Source: Alistipes sp. (GTDB lineage Bacteria; Bacteroidota; Bacteroidia; Bacteroidales; Rikenellaceae). Taken from it: a DNA stretch of 64,000 nucleotides. A program made the position numbers and the translations under genes. The stretch covers positions 18,334 through 82,333 of the forward strand of contig JAGBTZ010000049.1 of assembly GCA_017631055.1 (NCBI GenBank), given 5' to 3'. Positions 1 through 6,981 of the stretch are shown one piece after another. Position 1 is the first letter of the stretch. Each line of letters opens with the position of its first letter. The notes beneath the pieces are model-generated. The model worked only from the letters and a program-made list of their open reading frames with translations. It was not told the origin of the DNA and ran no database searches.

Positions 1-770
1 CGATGATGGAGGCCGGTATGACCAATAAGGCATCGGTGTCGCAGACCGAGGCTAACAGCTATGCTATCGAGGCTTCGCTCTTCGATCTCGAGCGCCAAAT
101 CCGCGAAGTGGAGAATGCTCTCTCGTTGCTGCTCGGCTCTACACCCCGCGCTATCGTTCGTGGAACGCTCGATGAGCAGACTACACGAGTGGATTTTTCG
201 GTAGGTGTGCCGGCGCAGTTGCTTGCTAATCGCCCCGATGTGCGTGTTGCCGAACTCAATCTTGCAATGGCTCATTATACGACAAATCTGGCGCGTTCGG
301 CCTTCTATCCGCAGATTAACCTCGGAGGTACGCTTGGCTGGCAGGGCTCGGGTGCATCGTTGGCTAACCCCGGTGAGTTCTTGCTCTCGTTGGTGGGCTC
401 GCTCGTGCAACCGATATTCAAGGCCGGTGCCAATCGTGCTCAACTCCAGATTGCCAAATCGCAACAGGAGCAGGCGAAGATTGCCTTTGTGCAGACTCTG
501 CTTAATGCCGGAGGCGAGGTTAATGATGCTTTGATGCAGTTCCAGACGGCTCTCAATAAGACCGATGTGCGTAAACGCCAGATTGAGGCTTTAGAGTCGG
601 CAGTGGAGTCGACCCAACTGCTTATGCGCCACGGAGATGCTACATATCTGGAGGTGCTCACGGCTCAACAAAATCTGCTCTCGGCGCAGTTGAAACAGAT
701 TTCTGACCGCTTCGAGGGTATCCAGGGTGTGGTTAATCTATATCAAGCACTTGGAGGTGGAGTAGAATAA
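1..770 (+). CDS. Outer membrane efflux protein (TolC/OprM/NodT family), 5' truncated by window edge
   Basis: About 255 C-terminal residues are present; the reading frame is open to the left edge, so the signal peptide and first repeat lie outside. The segment carries the second half of an OEP-type trimeric channel: long amphipathic helices, the LLANRPDVRVAE block, and a barrel strand region (YPQINLGGTLGWQGS), then a closing helix with YLEVLTAQQNLLSAQL. These are family hallmarks of outer membrane factors that work with RND pumps and periplasmic adaptor proteins. It should be the last gene of an RND efflux operon whose other members lie upstream. The cargo cannot be told from this part. Confidence 0.9.
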   Translation, partial: MMEAGMTNKASVSQTEANSYAIEASLFDLERQIREVENALSLLLGSTPRAIVRGTLDEQTTRVDFSVGVPAQLLANRPDVRVAELNLAMAHYTTNLARSAFYPQINLGGTLGWQGSGASLANPGEFLLSLVGSLVQPIFKAGANRAQLQIAKSQQEQAKIAFVQTLLNAGGEVNDALMQFQTALNKTDVRKRQIEALESAVESTQLLMRHGDATYLEVLTAQQNLLSAQLKQISDRFEGIQGVVNLYQALGGGVE

Positions 771-774
771 CCAA

Positions 775-898
775 AAGAGAGTGAATAAAAAGTGTATTTT
801 GTCGTTACACTTGCCCTCAAAATGCTCATTTACACTTAGTAAACTCCGCTTTTTCGGGCTTCGCAAGCCTAAAACTACATCTTTTTATTCACTCTCTT
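775..898. repeat. 124-bp hairpin element, copy A (conserved core, variable self-complementary arms)
   Basis: Perfect 18-bp inverted repeats, AAGAGAGTGAATAAAAAG at 775-792 and its complement at 881-898, bound the element. Pairing continues inward (TGTA/TACA, then TTTT/AAAA with a single bulge on the right side) to 800 and 871. Inside are a 5-bp stem TTTAC/GTAAA (829-833, 839-843), the conserved strings CTCAAAATGCTCA (816) and CTCCGCTTTTTCGG (844), and a GGCTT-CGC-AAGCC hairpin near 858-869. A second copy at 31555-31678 has the same length and offsets but different arm sequences. It lies between the convergent efflux and lipocalin genes and has no credible coding content. Confidence 0.75.
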
Positions 899-932
899 AA
901 GAAATAGGGCTGAATAAGTTTCATTTTAAGTG

Positions 933-965
933 ACCCCAAAAGTTTTTTATCTAAACTTTTGGGGT
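933..965. terminator. 13-bp hairpin, terminator-like or IS-end relic
   Basis: ACCCCAAAAGTTT at 933-945 pairs perfectly with 953-965 around a 7-base loop. It sits between the convergent efflux and lipocalin genes and could terminate either, but there is no clean T-run directly after the stem on the + strand. Paired CCCC-AAAA-GTTT ends also resemble the termini of some insertion sequences; no transposase is present. Confidence 0.45.
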
Positions 966-1006
966 TGCTAATAGCCATTGGCCATTACCCCCCCCCAAAA
1001 AAAAAA
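966..1006. repeat. Heptamer repeat (GCCATTA family) followed by C9-A10 homopolymers
   Basis: Units GCTAATA, GCCATTG and GCCATTA are followed by nine C (988-996) and ten A (997-1006). The A-run touches the stop codon of the lipocalin gene on the other strand. The heptamer recurs at six further intergenic places in this window. Confidence 0.7.
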
Positions 1007-1528
1007 TTATTGCTTGACGTAGATAAGTTTCGATGTGTCGTAGCCTCGCTTGCGGGCAATGTCGAGGATGTGGTCGAGGGTTTGCTGTGGCAACTGGGGT
1101 GTGCGCGAGAGTATCCAAAGGTAGTCGGGCGTACTGCTACCGACCAGTGACCACTGGTAGTTCTCGTCGAGGGCGAGGATGTTGTAATCCGAGTAGAAGA
1201 ACAGGAAGAACGACACTCGCAACTGCCCCGGGGCTTTGCCTGAGTGAGCCTTGCCGTAGGAGGTTTTATGTTTGCCTGTGATGCGGTTTATGCCGCTATT
1301 CTCGACTGATATTTTGTCTTTGGATATCGGCTTGTAGATGGCTTTGCACTTCTCGAGATTGTGCTCAAATCGGTGGTCGAAACGTGCAATTTCGTACCAT
1401 CGGCCCATATATCGGTCGATATCGAGATTTGAGATTGTCGAGTAGTCGATGTTGCCCTTCTGTGTGGTGCACCCAACACCCGTGGCCAGGAGTGCTGCGC
1501 ACAATAACCCAAAATAACTCTTTTTCAT
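1007..1528 (-). CDS. blc: Lipocalin family lipoprotein (Blc-like)
   Basis: 173 aa, the usual size of bacterial lipocalins. A short signal peptide ends in a slightly atypical lipobox (TGVGC), so it is probably lipid-anchored. The lipocalin signature MGRWYEIARFDHRFE lies at about residues 40-54 and contains the invariant GxW; the family's C-terminal structural positions follow (YLWILSRTPQL near 135). Blc-type proteins bind fatty acids or lysophospholipids at the outer membrane. It is monocistronic, convergent with the efflux gene and followed by the C9-A10 tract. The ligand is inferred from the family only. Confidence 0.87.
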   Translation of the reverse strand: MKKSYFGLLCAALLATGVGCTTQKGNIDYSTISNLDIDRYMGRWYEIARFDHRFEHNLEKCKAIYKPISKDKISVENSGINRITGKHKTSYGKAHSGKAPGQLRVSFFLFFYSDYNILALDENYQWSLVGSSTPDYLWILSRTPQLPQQTLDHILDIARKRGYDTSKLIYVKQ

Positions 1529-1562
1529 ACATCTGCATTTTAGTTTAGGAGTTATTATGCAA

Positions 1563-1596
1563 ATAGCCTGCCCAACTTGAAAGTCGGACAGGCTAT
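1563..1596 (-). terminator. Terminator-like hairpin after the TonB receptor gene
   Basis: ATAGCCTG (1563-1570) pairs with CAGGCTAT (1589-1596); inner pairs CC/GG and ACTT/AAGT complete an imperfect stem. It lies just after the stop of the receptor gene, reading on the minus strand. Only a short T-run follows. Confidence 0.55.
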
Positions 1597-1624
1597 GTGT
1601 GTAGCAGCGTAAACTCCTCTCGGC

Positions 1625-4033
1625 TTACATCGTGAGTTTAACTCCGACAAATACCGAACGAGGCAGCGAGGGACCGTAAATATATCCCGAGTCGCGCGAT
1701 GCGCCGCGGTCGAAGTCTCTCTGGTAAGAGTTGAGGATGTTGTGTACGCCGGCATTGATTTGCAGACCTATATTCTGCCAGATGTTGAACTTGTAGGAGA
1801 ACTTCAAACCCAGGTCAAAGAATGATTGGGTGTGCTCCACTCTGTCGTTCTCGAGAATTGAGCCATCGGGCAACATTCCACCCGCAGCGTGTTGCATATA
1901 CATACGACCCATATAGTTACCTGTGAGGTCGATTTTAAAGTCGCGCACAGGCTGGGTGGTGAGTACGAAGTATCCGTATACGTTCGGCGAGCGGAACATA
2001 TTGGTCACTGCGGGAGCGGTGTCGCTCCACTGCTCGGGTTGTGTGTATTTGCTGCGCTGGAGAGTTACGCCCGCAGCCACATCTACCCACGGCATATACG
2101 AAACCTTGCCTTCGATGTTGATTCCCATAACCGTTGCACCCGAGCCGTTGTAACGCTCATACATTCGAGCTCCATCGTGGATGTCGTAGACTCCATCCTT
2201 GCCCGGGATGGGAACGATGCTTGTGCCGAGGTCGCTGCCGGCATAGTCACGCAGAGCGAATACGTCATTAAGCTTGGTGTAAAAGCCCTCGACAAGCAGG
2301 TTGGTCTGCACTCGGTCAAAGGTTTTGTATAGGTCGCCCGAAATGGTGAATGTGTGCGAACGCTCCTCCCGAAGATCTTCGGCCAGACGGATGCGGGTGC
2401 GCTCTCCGCCCACGATGAGGATGTGCAAATCCTCGTCAAAGGCTTGCGGAGCGCGAAATCCCGAGCCGTAGGTTGCTCGCAGATTTATGTTGTGGGTGGG
2501 GTTGTAGCGCAATGTTACGCGAGGTGAGGGTATGCAGAGGAACTTCTTGCTGCTGGCGCTATACCAATTATCCAAACGGCCTCCGGCAAGAAATCCCCAC
2601 TTGTCGAACTTGAACTCACCCTGAGCCAATACACTCGCATTGTGGATGTGCTGCTTGGTGCGCATACTCTCGTATCCCTGCTCACCGGCATAACCGATAG
2701 GGTCATCGTAGAGGTAGTCGTAATTGTACTCAATGCCGGTCGTCAGCTCAAAGAACTTGATGCGGTAGAGGTACTGGCCTCCGGCTACGGCCGTAACTCC
2801 CTTGGTCTTGCCGTATGCCAATTCGTTCATCTCGGCTCCGTAATAGCTGTCGCGATTGGTCGACTGCGCCGATGTGAAGACACTGTAACGGTGGTGAGTA
2901 TCCTTTGAGGTGCCCTCGAAGGTCAGGCCTCCGCTATTGATGAGGTGGTCGGTGGTCTCGGCAATCCACGCCTCGTGGGGTGGGCGGTCGAGTTGGTCAC
3001 CGCCACGGCGATACTCGTTTGTGGCGTGATAGTCGAGAGAGAGTTTGCTGTATGCGCTGGTCTTGATATAGGCCTGTGTACCTATGGTCTGCGACTTGAT
3101 GGTCGGGATTTCGACAAATCCATCGCCATCGTGGTCGTAGGCATCGCGCAGACGGCTCTGACCATAAATCGTAATTCCAGCCTTGCGGTCATCTGTTACG
3201 AGCGAGGCGTTGAGCGTAGTGTTGTTGTCGAGGGCTCCGGTGCAGCCGAGCGATGTGAGTGTATGCGAGAGTTCGCCCGAGTTGCGCAACGGCTCCTTGG
3301 TGATGATGTTGACCGTGCCACCGATTGCCGATGAGCCGAAGAGTGCCGAGCCGCCACCTCTGACGACCTCCACTCGCTCGACCATATTGGTCGGGATATG
3401 CTCCAATCCGTAGACACCTGCCAATGCCGAGAATATGGGGCGTGAGTTGATGAGAATTTGCGAATACTGGCCATCCAAGCCGTTGATTCTCACTTGTGCA
3501 AAACCGCAATTCTGGCACGAATTCTCGACACGAACACCCGGCTGGAACGACAATCCCTCAGCGAGTGTCGGAGCCGAAACCTTGTCGAAAATCTCGGGAA
3601 CTACGATGTTGACGAGCGAAGGCGCTTCGCGGCGTGTGGTCTCGTTGCGGTTGGCCGAGACGACCACTGCATCGAGCGAAACTTGCGACTCGGTGGTCTC
3701 GAAGTTGAGCAAGATGTCCGAGCCACACTCCACCTCAATCTCCTTGGTCTGATTGGCGTAACCAATGGCCGAAACCGATACCTTGAACCTTCCTACAGGA
3801 ACGTGATATAGCGTATAATGGCCTGTGGCATCGGTTGTTGTGCCGATGGTGGTGTTGTCGATGGTGACGGTAATGTAGGGGATATGTGTCTGCGTTTTGG
3901 TGTCGATGACGTGCCCGTGAATTGTGGCTTCGCACTTCTCGCCTACGGCATGGTTGTGGTTGTCGGGGCTCTGCGCAACAGCCGATATGCACGCAAATAA
4001 TGTGATTATTGCAGTTGAAAATACTCTTTTCAT
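1625..4033 (-). CDS. TonB-dependent receptor, probably metal or metallo-cofactor uptake
   Basis: 802 aa from ATG at 4033, chosen because it begins a clean signal peptide (MKRVFSTAIITLFACISAVA); the longer frame adds a non-signal stretch. Order: signal peptide, CarboxypepD_reg-like/CNA-B domain (about 35-115), plug domain with SCQNCGFAQVRINGLDG and VERVEVVRGGGSALFGS, then a 22-strand barrel ending in an aromatic-rich closing strand. The mature N-terminus is His-rich (DNHNHAVGEKC). It lies 116 bp downstream of a small His-rich membrane protein on the same strand, which with the plug CxxC suggests a metal, haem or cobalamin-like substrate. The substrate is inference. Energy would come from ExbB-ExbD-TonB such as those at 11583-13378. 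Confidence 0.9.
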   Translation of the reverse strand: MKRVFSTAIITLFACISAVAQSPDNHNHAVGEKCEATIHGHVIDTKTQTHIPYITVTIDNTTIGTTTDATGHYTLYHVPVGRFKVSVSAIGYANQTKEIEVECGSDILLNFETTESQVSLDAVVVSANRNETTRREAPSLVNIVVPEIFDKVSAPTLAEGLSFQPGVRVENSCQNCGFAQVRINGLDGQYSQILINSRPIFSALAGVYGLEHIPTNMVERVEVVRGGGSALFGSSAIGGTVNIITKEPLRNSGELSHTLTSLGCTGALDNNTTLNASLVTDDRKAGITIYGQSRLRDAYDHDGDGFVEIPTIKSQTIGTQAYIKTSAYSKLSLDYHATNEYRRGGDQLDRPPHEAWIAETTDHLINSGGLTFEGTSKDTHHRYSVFTSAQSTNRDSYYGAEMNELAYGKTKGVTAVAGGQYLYRIKFFELTTGIEYNYDYLYDDPIGYAGEQGYESMRTKQHIHNASVLAQGEFKFDKWGFLAGGRLDNWYSASSKKFLCIPSPRVTLRYNPTHNINLRATYGSGFRAPQAFDEDLHILIVGGERTRIRLAEDLREERSHTFTISGDLYKTFDRVQTNLLVEGFYTKLNDVFALRDYAGSDLGTSIVPIPGKDGVYDIHDGARMYERYNGSGATVMGINIEGKVSYMPWVDVAAGVTLQRSKYTQPEQWSDTAPAVTNMFRSPNVYGYFVLTTQPVRDFKIDLTGNYMGRMYMQHAAGGMLPDGSILENDRVEHTQSFFDLGLKFSYKFNIWQNIGLQINAGVHNILNSYQRDFDRGASRDSGYIYGPSLPRSVFVGVKLTM

Positions 4034-4149
4034 TAGTGATTTTACTCTTTGTATAATATATATGTGTATAAATGTTGTCCTGAAATCGACAGCGACAACC
4101 GAGCACAATTACCTCGTTTGAAGTGGAGTGTGCTCAATAAACCGATAGA

Positions 4150-4494
4150 TTATAAAAGAGTGGCGGGAGGTGCTCTTAATGAGTGAGTTGCGTGAGGCGC
4201 AATAGTGACCTGCTCGGTCAGATTTGTTGTAATTTCGGATTTGAAACCATAACTCTTGCACAGTGCGACCCCTGTTGTAGCCGCCAATGCGAGGAACATC
4301 GCCAAGAAGGAGATGGCCTGCATCTGCGAAGATGTATGGTTGTGTGATGAGCCGGCAAATGGGTGGGAGTGCATAACCCTCTCGCCCTCCACAAAGTGCT
4401 CGTGCGAGAAGAGAGTGACACTCGACCAATACCACAAAAATAGTGTTAGAAGCAGTGATCCGATAAGTGCTATTTTGCGCTCTCTGTTTGCCAT
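4150..4494 (-). CDS. Small His-rich membrane protein upstream of TonB receptor
   Basis: 114 aa. Two hydrophobic segments (about residues 9-28 and 57-78) flank a short loop rich in His (SHEHFVEGERVMHSHPFAG, then SSHNH), a likely metal-binding loop on the periplasmic side. The C-terminus is polar. No named family is recognised. It precedes the TonB-dependent receptor in the same direction and may be co-transcribed. A candidate -7 element TATTTTTG on the minus strand (4503-4510) ends 8 nt before the start, so the leader would be very short. A role in metal sensing or inner-membrane transfer is a guess from context. Confidence 0.72.
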   Translation of the reverse strand: MANRERKIALIGSLLLTLFLWYWSSVTLFSHEHFVEGERVMHSHPFAGSSHNHTSSQMQAISFLAMFLALAATTGVALCKSYGFKSEITTNLTEQVTIAPHATHSLRAPPATLL

Positions 4495-4611
4495 TTCGAC
4501 CGCAAAAATAGTAAAAATGTTAAAATTTTAAGCATAAAATAGGGTGCATTTTCCGAGAAAATTAGTATATTTACAATCCCAAATATCGAAAACGGAAACA
4601 AACTAACTATT

Positions 4612-5775
4612 ATGAAAAAACTTATTGTGACTCTGAGTGTTGCCTTTGCTGCAATTTCGGCATCGGCATATACGCCCAACAAAATCGTTGTGCCTGACGT
4701 AGAGGGGTATAAGACCCTTAAGTGTGATTTCCACCTGCATACCGTATTCTCGGATGCTACTGTTTGGCCTACTACCCGCGTTCAGGAGGCCGTTTGGGAG
4801 GGTTTGGATGCTATTGCCATCACCGACCACATCGATACTCGCCATCAGAAGAATGTGAAACTCGGCTATTTTAGCAAGGAGAAGTGCAACCGAAATACCT
4901 CATTCGAGCTGACTAAGCAGGCGGCTGAGGGTACCGACCTCATCGTAATCCATGGAGGCGAGATTACTCGCGAGATGGCTCCGGGTCACTGGAACTGCAT
5001 CTTCGTCAAGGATAACGAGAAGATTGTCAACGATGCCGAGACCTTTAATGACGACCACGTTAAGGCTGCCGAGGCGGGTTTGAAGGAGGCTCACGCACAG
5101 GGTGCATTCACCTTCTGGAACCACCCGCAGTGGAATAAGCATGCTCCCAACAAGACCAAGTGGTATCCCGAGCATACCAAATTCCTTAAGGCCGGTTATA
5201 TGCAGGGCATTGAGGTCTATAATGGCGAGTACTGCCCCGAGGCTCACGAGTGGGCATTGAAGCACAACTTGACGATTTTTGCCAATACGGATGGTCACGC
5301 TCCGTTCTTCTATGAGATTGATTATCTGCATGGTGAGCACCGCCCTGTGACCTTGGTTTTTGCTAAGGAGCGTTCGCAGGAGGGTATCCGCGAGGCGCTG
5401 GATAATCAGCGCACTGTGGCATTTGCCGAGGGTATGGTTTATGGTCGTGAGGATAATGTTCGTGCTCTCTACGATGCTTGTGTTAAAATTGTAGACGTTA
5501 AGCACACTTGGCGCAGCACCGACATCACTATCGAGAATCGTTCGTCGATTCCGTTACGTTTCTCGAAGGCTCCGGGCTCGGAGATGTGGAGCTATACTCG
5601 CGATTGGGAGGTTGCTCCCAACTCGGTGCAGACAATCAGTGTGAGAGCTCTGCAGAAGGATCATAAGTATCAGGAAATCACCGCTGAGGAGGTCGTTGTA
5701 AACCTTTTTGTCAATACCTATATGGTTGGCCCCAATCAGCCTCTGAAGGTTAAGTATGTAGTGCCTCGCAAGTAG
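4612..5775 (+). CDS. Secreted PHP-domain phosphoesterase (Sb-PDE-like)
   Basis: 387 aa with an N-terminal signal peptide (MKKLIVTLSVAFAAISASA). PHP metal-site motifs are in order: DFHLHT (about 39), AITDHID (about 65), HGGEITREM (about 110), NHPQW (about 170), EVYNGEYCPEAHEW and NTDGHAPF. The C-terminal ~100 residues form a separate beta-rich domain. PHP proteins are multinuclear metal phosphoesterases; exported members with this layout are often named Sb-PDE family phosphodiesterases. It is monocistronic and ends at a strong bidirectional terminator shared with tsaD. The substrate is unknown. Confidence 0.85.
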   Translation: MKKLIVTLSVAFAAISASAYTPNKIVVPDVEGYKTLKCDFHLHTVFSDATVWPTTRVQEAVWEGLDAIAITDHIDTRHQKNVKLGYFSKEKCNRNTSFELTKQAAEGTDLIVIHGGEITREMAPGHWNCIFVKDNEKIVNDAETFNDDHVKAAEAGLKEAHAQGAFTFWNHPQWNKHAPNKTKWYPEHTKFLKAGYMQGIEVYNGEYCPEAHEWALKHNLTIFANTDGHAPFFYEIDYLHGEHRPVTLVFAKERSQEGIREALDNQRTVAFAEGMVYGREDNVRALYDACVKIVDVKHTWRSTDITIENRSSIPLRFSKAPGSEMWSYTRDWEVAPNSVQTISVRALQKDHKYQEITAEEVVVNLFVNTYMVGPNQPLKVKYVVPRK

Positions 5776-5790
5776 GTCGTTGCTGTATAC

Positions 5791-5828
5791 AAAAACAGGC
5801 TCGAATGTAGAAATTCGAGCCTGTTTTT
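5791..5828. terminator. Bidirectional rho-independent terminator
   Basis: A perfect 16-bp stem (5791-5806 with 5813-5828) around a 6-base loop, with A-run on the left and T-run on the right. It serves both the PHP gene and the convergent tsaD. Confidence 0.93.
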
Positions 5829-5841
5829 GTACTATTTATAA

Positions 5842-6867
5842 CTATAAAAGTTCCTCGATGCGGGCTACGGGTGCTGTGTCGAGTGACGAAAACTCGCCCT
5901 TCTGGTAGCGGAAGTATCCCGCCAGTGCAATCATCGCTGCATTGTCGGTTGTGAACTTGAATTCGGGTAGGAATGTACGCCATCCGCGCTTGCGACCCTC
6001 GGCTTGAATAGCCTCGCGCAAACCCGAGTTTGCCGAAACTCCGCCGGCAATAGCTATATCTTTGATTTTTAACTCTTTGGCTGCCTTAATTAGCTTGTCG
6101 AGCAAGATCTCGATAATGGTCTTTTGCAGCGATGCGCAGAGGTCGGCCTTATTCTGCTCGATAAAGTCGGGATTTTCGGCCATCGCATCACGCAGAGTGT
6201 AGAGGAACGAGGTCTTCAGTCCCGAGAACGAGTAGTCAAAACCCGCAACATGAGGCTTTGCAAAACGGAAAGCCTCGGGGTTACCCTCGTGGGCAAGTCG
6301 GTCGATTACGGGACCTCCGGGATAGGGTAGACCCATCACCTTGGCGCACTTGTCGAAAGCCTCGCCGGCAGCATCATCAATTGTAGAGCCGATAATCTCC
6401 ATTTCGTAAGGTGAACGCACGCAAACAATCTGGGAGTGACCTCCACTCACGAGCAGACACAAGAACGGGAACTCGGGGTGGGGTAACTCTCTGTCGGGCA
6501 GGTCGATAAAGTGTGACAGAATATGCCCTTGAAGGTGGTTGACCTCGACCATCGGGATATTGCCGGCAATGGACAATCCTTTGGTGAACGAAACACCTAC
6601 CAGGAGCGAGCCGAGCAGACCCGGGCCTCTGGTGTAGGCTATGGCGTCAATCTTGTCGGGCGTGATGCCGGCCTCCTTCAGGGCGGTATCCACTACGGGG
6701 ATAATGTTCTGCTGATGAGCGCGTGAGGCGAGTTCGGGGATTACGCCTCCATACTTAACATGCACCGCCTGCGAGGCAATGACATTCGAGAGAAGGGTGG
6801 TGTTGCGAATCACGGCTGCCGAAGTATCGTCACACGAAGATTCGATGCCTAATATGGTAATATCCAT
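5842..6867 (-). CDS. tsaD: tRNA N6-adenosine threonylcarbamoyltransferase TsaD
   Basis: 341 aa, full length for TsaD/Kae1. It transfers threonylcarbamoyl from TC-AMP to A37 of ANN-decoding tRNAs, acting with TsaB and TsaE in the cytoplasm. The ASKHA fold starts with ILGIESSCDDTSAAVI; the Fe-binding HxxxH is HLQGH (His111, His115). GGVSANSGLR (near 280) and TDNAAMIALAGY near the end match the nucleotide-binding parts. Start ATG at 6867. It is divergent from tamB, a neighbour arrangement commonly seen in Bacteroidota. Confidence 0.97.
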   Translation of the reverse strand: MDITILGIESSCDDTSAAVIRNTTLLSNVIASQAVHVKYGGVIPELASRAHQQNIIPVVDTALKEAGITPDKIDAIAYTRGPGLLGSLLVGVSFTKGLSIAGNIPMVEVNHLQGHILSHFIDLPDRELPHPEFPFLCLLVSGGHSQIVCVRSPYEMEIIGSTIDDAAGEAFDKCAKVMGLPYPGGPVIDRLAHEGNPEAFRFAKPHVAGFDYSFSGLKTSFLYTLRDAMAENPDFIEQNKADLCASLQKTIIEILLDKLIKAAKELKIKDIAIAGGVSANSGLREAIQAEGRKRGWRTFLPEFKFTTDNAAMIALAGYFRYQKGEFSSLDTAPVARIEELL

Positions 6868-6928
6868 TTTTGAATGATGTTTTGTGCGGTTTTTGCCTGC
6901 AAATTGTAGGTTTTTAATTATAATTTGT

Positions 6929-6958
6929 TAACTTTGTAAGTTATTATATATAACTTAC
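6929..6958 (+). promoter_or_regulatory. tamB promoter -7 element with adjacent palindrome
   Basis: TAACTTTG at 6929-6936 matches the Bacteroidota -7 consensus TAnnTTTG; TTG at 6904-6906 is a loosely spaced -33 candidate. Starting at the G of the -7 element is a 9-bp inverted repeat, GTAAGTTAT (6936-6944) and ATAACTTAC (6950-6958), which would cover the transcription start and could be an operator or a 5' RNA hairpin. Confidence 0.6.
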
Positions 6959-6981
6959 GGTCAAAATTAACTATAACAACT

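Noticed and set aside
775-898. Retron or other reverse-transcriptase-linked RNA
   Set aside because: The covarying arms recall such RNAs, but no reverse transcriptase or effector gene lies anywhere in the window.
775-898. Classical MITE
   Set aside because: Terminal repeats differ between copies while the core is conserved, the opposite of a transposase-recognised end, and no target-site duplication is evident.
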